Shown here one piece after another: positions 59,901 to 64,000 of a stretch of DNA of 64,000 nucleotides. The notes below the pieces were generated by a model that searched no databases, was not told the DNA's origin, and saw nothing but the letters and a program-made list of their open reading frames with translations. Both the position numbers and the translations under genes were made by a program. The DNA lies in NCBI GenBank assembly GCA_004352715.1, contig SCFE01000097.1:1626729-1690728 (forward strand), written 5' to 3'. Within the stretch, counting starts at the first letter, position 1; every line of letters starts with the position of its first letter. This DNA comes from Hofstenia miamia. Taxonomy: Eukaryota; Xenacoelomorpha; Acoela.

Positions 59901-60066
59901 GAGATTTTTGTACTTCGGCTGCATCGGGTGTGAAATCATACGTTTTCTGAATTGTAGCAGGTTCAGGTAAAGGTTTTTGTGAAACATCCTGTTTAAAAAA
60001 ACGAACAATGCATTTTGAATAACTCTTGAAAATAAATCGATGACAAGAAATTCTATGTACTAACAT
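50632..60066 (-). CDS. COX10: COX10, protoheme IX farnesyltransferase (heme O synthase), 4 exons
   Basis: Mitochondrial inner-membrane UbiA-family prenyltransferase that farnesylates heme b to heme O, the precursor of heme A for cytochrome c oxidase. Exons (5' to 3'): 60066-59623, 51733-51580, 51329-51041, 50941-50632. They join in phases 0, 1 and 2 into 398 codons plus stop; human COX10 is about 440 residues, differing mainly in the N-terminus. The N-terminus is basic and fits a mitochondrial presequence. The COX10 signature [23 protein letters not shown] lies at about residues 144-166 and is split by intron 1. [29 protein letters not shown] and [10 protein letters not shown] follow in exon 3, and [13 protein letters not shown] in exon 4. 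Several hydrophobic segments fit a polytopic enzyme. Introns are 7889, 250 and 99 bp; the first uses a GC donor. Function is by family homology; the joins are my reading of splice sites and phase. Confidence 0.93.
51041..51329 (-). CDS. COX10: COX10 exon 3 (residues 200-295)
   Basis: Acceptor ATTATAG, entering in phase 1. It encodes [44 protein letters not shown] and [10 protein letters not shown], all typical COX10/CtaB blocks including the second acidic motif region. Donor TTTAG/GTAACT leaves phase 2. Confidence 0.93.
51580..51733 (-). CDS. COX10: COX10 exon 2 (residues 149-199)
   Basis: Acceptor TTTTTAG before GTG. It encodes [18 protein letters not shown], the conserved polyprenyl-diphosphate/Mg-binding region of heme O synthases, and then a hydrophobic helix ([18 protein letters not shown]). 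Donor TTGG/GTTCGT leaves phase 1, which matches exon 3. Confidence 0.92.
53052..53428. repeat. exact 178-bp direct duplication around a 21-N gap
   Basis: 53052-53229 and 53251-53428 read the same, both ending GAAAACAA, separated by N at 53230-53250. The simplest reading is one sequence assembled twice. Confidence 0.9.
53741..53938 (-). other. unidentified coding-like stretch
   Basis: 66 codons ending at TAA 53741. Composition is protein-like: [55 protein letters not shown]. An AATACAG near the 5' end could be an acceptor. I do not recognise the family; it may be a transposon tail or a retained exon of another gene. Confidence 0.3.
54130..54720 (+). pseudogene. LINE reverse transcriptase fragment
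   Basis: [20 protein letters not shown] upstream, then [20 protein letters not shown] and [10 protein letters not shown] (catalytic YADD). Stops interrupt it; no ends were recognised. Confidence 0.65.
55640..56340 (+). mobile_element. second Penelope-like element, 5'-truncated
   Basis: [16 protein letters not shown], then [40 protein letters not shown] and, after an in-frame stop, [19 protein letters not shown], collinear with 48150-48720 and clearly the same family. It ends in the same type of 3' region: a hammerhead-like core and then AATATATATATATA. Confidence 0.85.
56275..56303 (+). ncRNA. hammerhead ribozyme-like core, degenerate
   Basis: CTGAAGA (56275-56281), one T, helix II GATT/AATC with loop TAT (56283-56293), GAA (56294-56296), then ACAGAT (56297-56302), and C (56303). 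Compared with the 48.8-kb copy the helix II loop has changed but its pairs are kept, while the helix III palindrome is broken by two changes. Confidence 0.55.
57015..58242 (+). pseudogene. P-element/THAP9-like transposase remnant
   Basis: In order along the plus strand: [20 protein letters not shown] (57070-57130), a region ending [20 protein letters not shown] (RNase H-like area), [20 protein letters not shown] (57590-57650, like the DPPHLIK.IRN motif of P transposases), and the C-terminal [16 protein letters not shown] with [13 protein letters not shown] (57940-58090). Motif order matches P-element/THAP9 proteins. Several frames are needed, and the N-terminal THAP finger was not found. Confidence 0.65.
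58250..58920. other. intronic, nothing recognised
   Basis: Within COX10 intron 1, between the P-like and hAT remnants. No repeat ends or ORF worth calling. Confidence 0.4.
59040..59240 (-). pseudogene. hAT transposase C-terminal remnant, copy 2
   Basis: Reads [20 protein letters not shown] then [18 protein letters not shown], the hAT dimerisation motif in good condition. The flanking nucleotide similarity with 16.0-16.3 kb shows that the two belong to one family. Confidence 0.72.
59623..60066 (-). CDS. COX10: COX10 exon 1 (residues 1-148)
   Basis: Starts at the ATG at 60066. It encodes a basic presequence-like N-terminus, a polar linker, and the first conserved block ([32 protein letters not shown]). 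The exon ends after GAG (E148), and the intron then begins GCATGT. The next GT, four bases further on, would put exon 2 out of frame, so a GC donor fits better. A pyrimidine-rich stretch ending AAACAG near 60000 inside this ORF looks like a splice acceptor, so the true 5' part could come from an upstream exon. Confidence 0.88.
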
Positions 60067-61740
60067 TTACTAAAACTACAATTCGTAATTATAAACTATT
60101 CATATTTAATATAGGCGAATATATGAAATTTAAAAGGCGACCTTCTATTACAAATTTTAAGTTTCTATAATCTATCTACTTTTTATCAGATGATAAAATG
60201 CGGCTCAAATTACAAGTGAACTAAATTCCTAAAGGGCCGTTGTTTTATTGGGTGAATAAATAGTACAGGGATTAGCAATTTTTAGACCACTTCCCTAAGT
60301 ATTTTTTCAATTTTACATATAATTAATGAGTATTCTCGCCTCGCATTATGGACATAGAAAACGAATAAATATTACAATGAATTTATTTGCTTTTTAGCAT
60401 TATATATTTTGTAGCAAAGATGTTAAAATAAATTTTCAGTAATTGAAATAAATTTCATATGTAAAAAATATAGAGGCCAGAAACGTTGCAGCCAGGGATT
60501 TCAATTCTTTCATAGGAATTGTATATTGACAACTTTGGAATTACAAATAAACAATGGATTTAGAATTGACAAAATTATCAGAATTGATTTAAAAATTTCA
60601 TTCTAAATTGACTTTAGAACCCCACCTAATTCGAAAAATCATTTCTTATACGGGCATAAGAACCTTATCTTTGTCTGGTTTTCTTGCTTCATTCACATTA
60701 CTTCTGTTTCTCTCTTCAGTCCTGTATTCCTTAGTCATTTGTTGCTCTCTTCCCTGTGGCAGTTTCTGCATTTCTCCAGTATTCCCCCTGCCTTCTGAAT
60801 ATATCTAGTCAGTTTGTTTGTCTTAACTCTGGTATGCCTTTCTTTGCTCACACTATGCCTTCTTTAGCTCTACTTACCTCAAGAAGTGACCGAATGGTTT
60901 GCTAGTCTACATACTCCTTCAATCTTAACGCTTCTATCCATATCTCAATAGAATTTGAATGCTCTTTCAGCTGCAAGTAACTTGGTCTCCCTGTCTAGCT
61001 CCTTCAAGTCGTTCTCATTCAAACGAAATGTTCCTGTTTAGCATCTCAACATCACATGTCCCACATGTTTATTGCGTTTATGGTATTCTGTCCATTTCAA
61101 TGTTGATTTATGTGGTACCTTTCTTACCCTTTTGCATTATTAGTCTTGCCTCCATATATTCATGATCTGATTTATCTTTCTCTGTCATTCCTAAGTACTT
61201 GTGCAGTTCTATGACCTCCTCAATTTTGGCTCGAAGGTGTTTCCTCAAGTGATCACCTTTTGCACACTCTCCTCTTATCAGTGTCACTTTTACATATCTA
61301 TCTAATTCAAATTTCAACCTAGACTCTCTACTTACCATTCTATATTGTTTTCTAATGCGTCTACAACACCAGCTTCAATTCATCCATACCTCTTTAATTT
61401 TTATCTAACTCATGCAACATGAGTACCTCCTTTAGTCTTTCTGTTATTCTAAGCTGTGTTACTGACATAAAGCTGTTTATAGAACAGAGAAATTGACTTT
61501 TAGACGTAGAATCTAAATTTTAGAAAAATTCACAAATGATTAAAGGTGAAGACTTTATAAGAATATATCTTGACTTAGCATCATGCACACAAATTCAAGT
61601 TTAAAATATTTTAAAAGAAAAATCACATTTGGAATTTTCTAAGACTGTAATTGGTCTTAGTTATGAATTTCAAGTTTACATATTCGTATCTTATAAAAAT
61701 TCAGCTCTTCAGAAAGGAGCATCACACTTTGGTTAAGCAA
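60067..61740. other. 5' flank of COX10; unassigned charged ORF on the minus strand
   Basis: No promoter motif could be called. On the minus strand 61338-61108 is open for 76 codons of a charged helical sequence (DHLRKHLRAKIEEVIELHKY), and weaker coding-like text continues to about 60600 with stops. It resembles retroelement gag/ORF1 in composition only; I cannot name it. Confidence 0.3.
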
Positions 61741-61748
61741 GACGATTA

Positions 61749-61965
61749 GGCGTTATTGCAGATCAGGGGATTCTGATATATAAACATATTGTTTCTACGC
61801 AACACTATGACGTCATTTAGAACGTAAAACCTAAATGTTACAATATTTTATAGACCTAAACCCTAAACAATGAATTTTTAAGATTTGATGACGTAAACCC
61901 TTAGCATGTTATTTGACGTCACTTCGGCTTGTAGAAATCAGAGTCCCCTGATCTGCAATAACGCC
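61749..61965. mobile_element. fold-back MITE-like inverted repeat
   Basis: Ends GGCGTTATTGCAGATCAGGG are inverted with about one mismatch in 28 bp (61749-61776, 61938-61965). Similarity continues inwards as imperfect pairs around TTTCTAC and GACGTCA. Non-coding. No clear target duplication. Confidence 0.65.
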
Positions 61966-61969
61966 GAAG

Positions 61970-64000
61970 ATAATGCATCATAAGCTAAGGGAAATGAAAA
62001 ACAATATCTGGAAAATCACTTCAATAAATTTTAGTGACGGAGAATAATCTGCTTAATTTAGCTTTTCACAAATACACAGGCAGCTTCATCAACAACTATC
62101 TTTAACGTGTGCTTGATTACAATGAAGTTTAAATAGATGACAAAGTCAAGGACAGTGGGAACCACAAACACACTACTTAATAATAATACAATTTATTTCA
62201 AACAAAAAATATAACTTGAAGAATTGATTGAATGCAAAACATTATGTTCTTGATTGTCCATAGGTTAATCAACAATTATTCCTTTACTTCCTTTCGCTCA
62301 TGCAGATCGAAATGTTTTAGATAAAACAACAACAAATAGAAATTATTACAGGCCCTAATTATAATGTAAAAAAATATAGCTAGACATATGACCATCCGCT
62401 CTTCAAACCGTATCTTAAAGTACTGAATAGTTACATTTAACAAGACCTTCAATCCTTTCGCATCCTTTCTGTTGGCAATGATCGAAAAAAAACTTTGTTT
62501 TATTGAAAATGCGCCTCGAATGAAAACTTAGGAACCACTGATACAAAGCATTCCAAAGACAAATTCAGGATGCTACAAAGAATTTTTTGCTAAAATTAGG
62601 TTCTACTCAAATTCACTCGGAGCAGCATTGGTACATAGACACTATATGTTAAAACAACTTTTTCTTATATCATTCTATTAGTATAATAAAAATGTAAAGT
62701 ATAACATTACAAATTTCTCAGCAAAAAGTTTATAAAAATATGCCTATTTGACAGAGTCGTCGAATAAATAGAGCTCGGAGTTGTACCAAATTTCAGTTAT
62801 AGTAAATAACAGTAATTTATGTAACAGTTTAAATTTTGAAAAACGTGCAAATTACATTATTCTCTTCTTGAGTTGCGGTTCCTTCAAAGAAAATCATGAA
62901 CAATTAGTGCATAAATGCCAAGATATTACAAGTTGATATTATCTAAGATTCTAAATGTGTGAAATGAGCATTTTGCCCACTATGACTGAGAAATTTATAT
63001 ATATAGATTCATTATACATTTTTGTCACTTTGACAGAAATAGCGTTCAAATTTAAGAAAGTCCTTTTTGACTATATTGTATGCATATACATTGACTACAT
63101 TATGAACATGAAGCTCATTGCACTTTCAAAACAAATTTCAACCATAAAATCAGGATATCTATTTGTCATTTTTTGTTGTCAATAATATTACAAATGAAAG
63201 AGTCTTATAATTCTCTAAATCAATATGATAAACAATGTTCCATGCTCTTATTCAATATTGACCCTGATTATAAAATTTTTATCTGAAATTGACTTTAAGT
63301 AATCCAAATTCAGTTTGGCTAAAGTTGACTAATGCTACCCAATACCAATCAGCAATAACAGCACAACATCAAGTGTGTTGCACAGAAGAATTTTTAGGGG
63401 TGCATGAAAAACCTCAAACTTGATTTACATTATAAGCCAATCAAATTGGAGTCATAAAAGGGGTGGCAAATAGCAAAGACATCAATTTTAAAAATATGTA
63501 TTATTGTAGAATTGCAGGGGAGCTCTAGCTACTCTAGCAGTACTGGGTAACTCAAGAGTTTAGATCAAAGGTTGCAAAGTCTACCATAGCAGAGAGTGAC
63601 CCACATTCTAACAGAACAGTTATGTTGGTGGTTCACAGATTTTCCTAACAAACAAAGAAATTTAATTCCAAAAGAACTCTAGTGGTGACCAACTCACACA
63701 TCATCACACTGAAGCCAAATCCTTGAAGCCATTCTTACTCACCAAAGTGCTAATTGTGTGTCTCAAGTATTAATTTCTAGCTCAATAAACAATTTATCTC
63801 AGAGTTCTCTTATCTTAGCTCATGTAAATAAATAATAAATAGCAGGCACATAATTGCTGTGCATTCACATTTGCCAACAGCATAGCATTTTTGCAAGGTG
63901 TTAATCTAAGTACATGTATGAACAGATTGAATAAAAGATGTTATTCCCTACACATAACTGTAATCTAAAGTGGCCATGATTCTGGCTGTCACTGTTAAAG
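61970..64000. other. intergenic, nothing recognised
   Basis: AT-rich, stop-dense, with no transposon ends, RNA gene or domain that I can identify. Confidence 0.45.

Noticed and set aside
1-64000. CRISPR arrays, prophage or bacterial operons
   Set aside because: No regularly spaced repeats, no ribosome-binding sites, and the only genes are intron-split animal genes and transposons.

Overview
The window is AT-rich metazoan DNA, most likely from an invertebrate; I cannot place it in a phylum. The evidence is intron-split animal genes with GT-AG introns, a very high transposon load of animal-type families, and many (TA)n microsatellites, several of which end in assembly gaps. There is no operon structure, and I saw no rRNA, tRNA or CRISPR.

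Two host genes are supported, both on the minus strand and arranged head to tail. COX10 (60066 to 50632) has 4 exons that join in phase to 398 residues: a mitochondrial heme O synthase. Its first intron is 7.9 kb and starts with GC instead of GT. About 6.4 kb downstream is a PATJ/MPDZ-like polarity scaffold gene (44234 to 17380). I could join 14 exons in phase into an 896-residue protein with one L27 and six PDZ domains. The two proteins have unrelated jobs (respiratory heme synthesis; apical junction scaffolding) and share only the neighbourhood.

Everything else recognisable is mobile DNA, much of it in the large introns. From left to right: a TcMar-type element (1920-2697); a minus-strand LINE RT fragment (5.1-5.9 kb); a CR1-like LINE carrying a hAT MITE (8.35-11.0 kb); Penelope-like (PLE) debris (13.8-14.1 kb); a mariner broken by a PLE insertion (14.35-15.9 kb); and hAT debris (16.1 kb). 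Inside the scaffold gene are a Tc1/maT element with both ends (18615-20179), P-like and hAT pieces (21.7-22.2 kb), a TcMar fragment (25.4 kb), a BED-finger hAT with both ends and its own LINE insertion (27698-30214), a LINE (34.4-37.7 kb) and a Ty3/gypsy LTR element with three LTRs (38845-43031). Between the genes lie a PLE with GIY-YIG endonuclease (47.65-48.9 kb) and a truncated TcMar. Around COX10 there is a hAT MITE in its 3' flank next to the stop codon, and inside intron 1 a LINE RT fragment, a second PLE, a P-element/THAP9-like remnant and a second hAT remnant. A fold-back MITE lies at 61.75 kb.

The most interesting signal is at the 3' ends of three PLE copies. Each carries a hammerhead-ribozyme-like core with a base-paired helix II whose sequence differs between copies. 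Two of the three have a 6-nt palindrome in place of helix III, the layout expected of ribozymes that act as dimers. Several repeats beside N runs look like assembly duplications, and the gypsy region is also pieced together around single N bases, so the structure there is uncertain.
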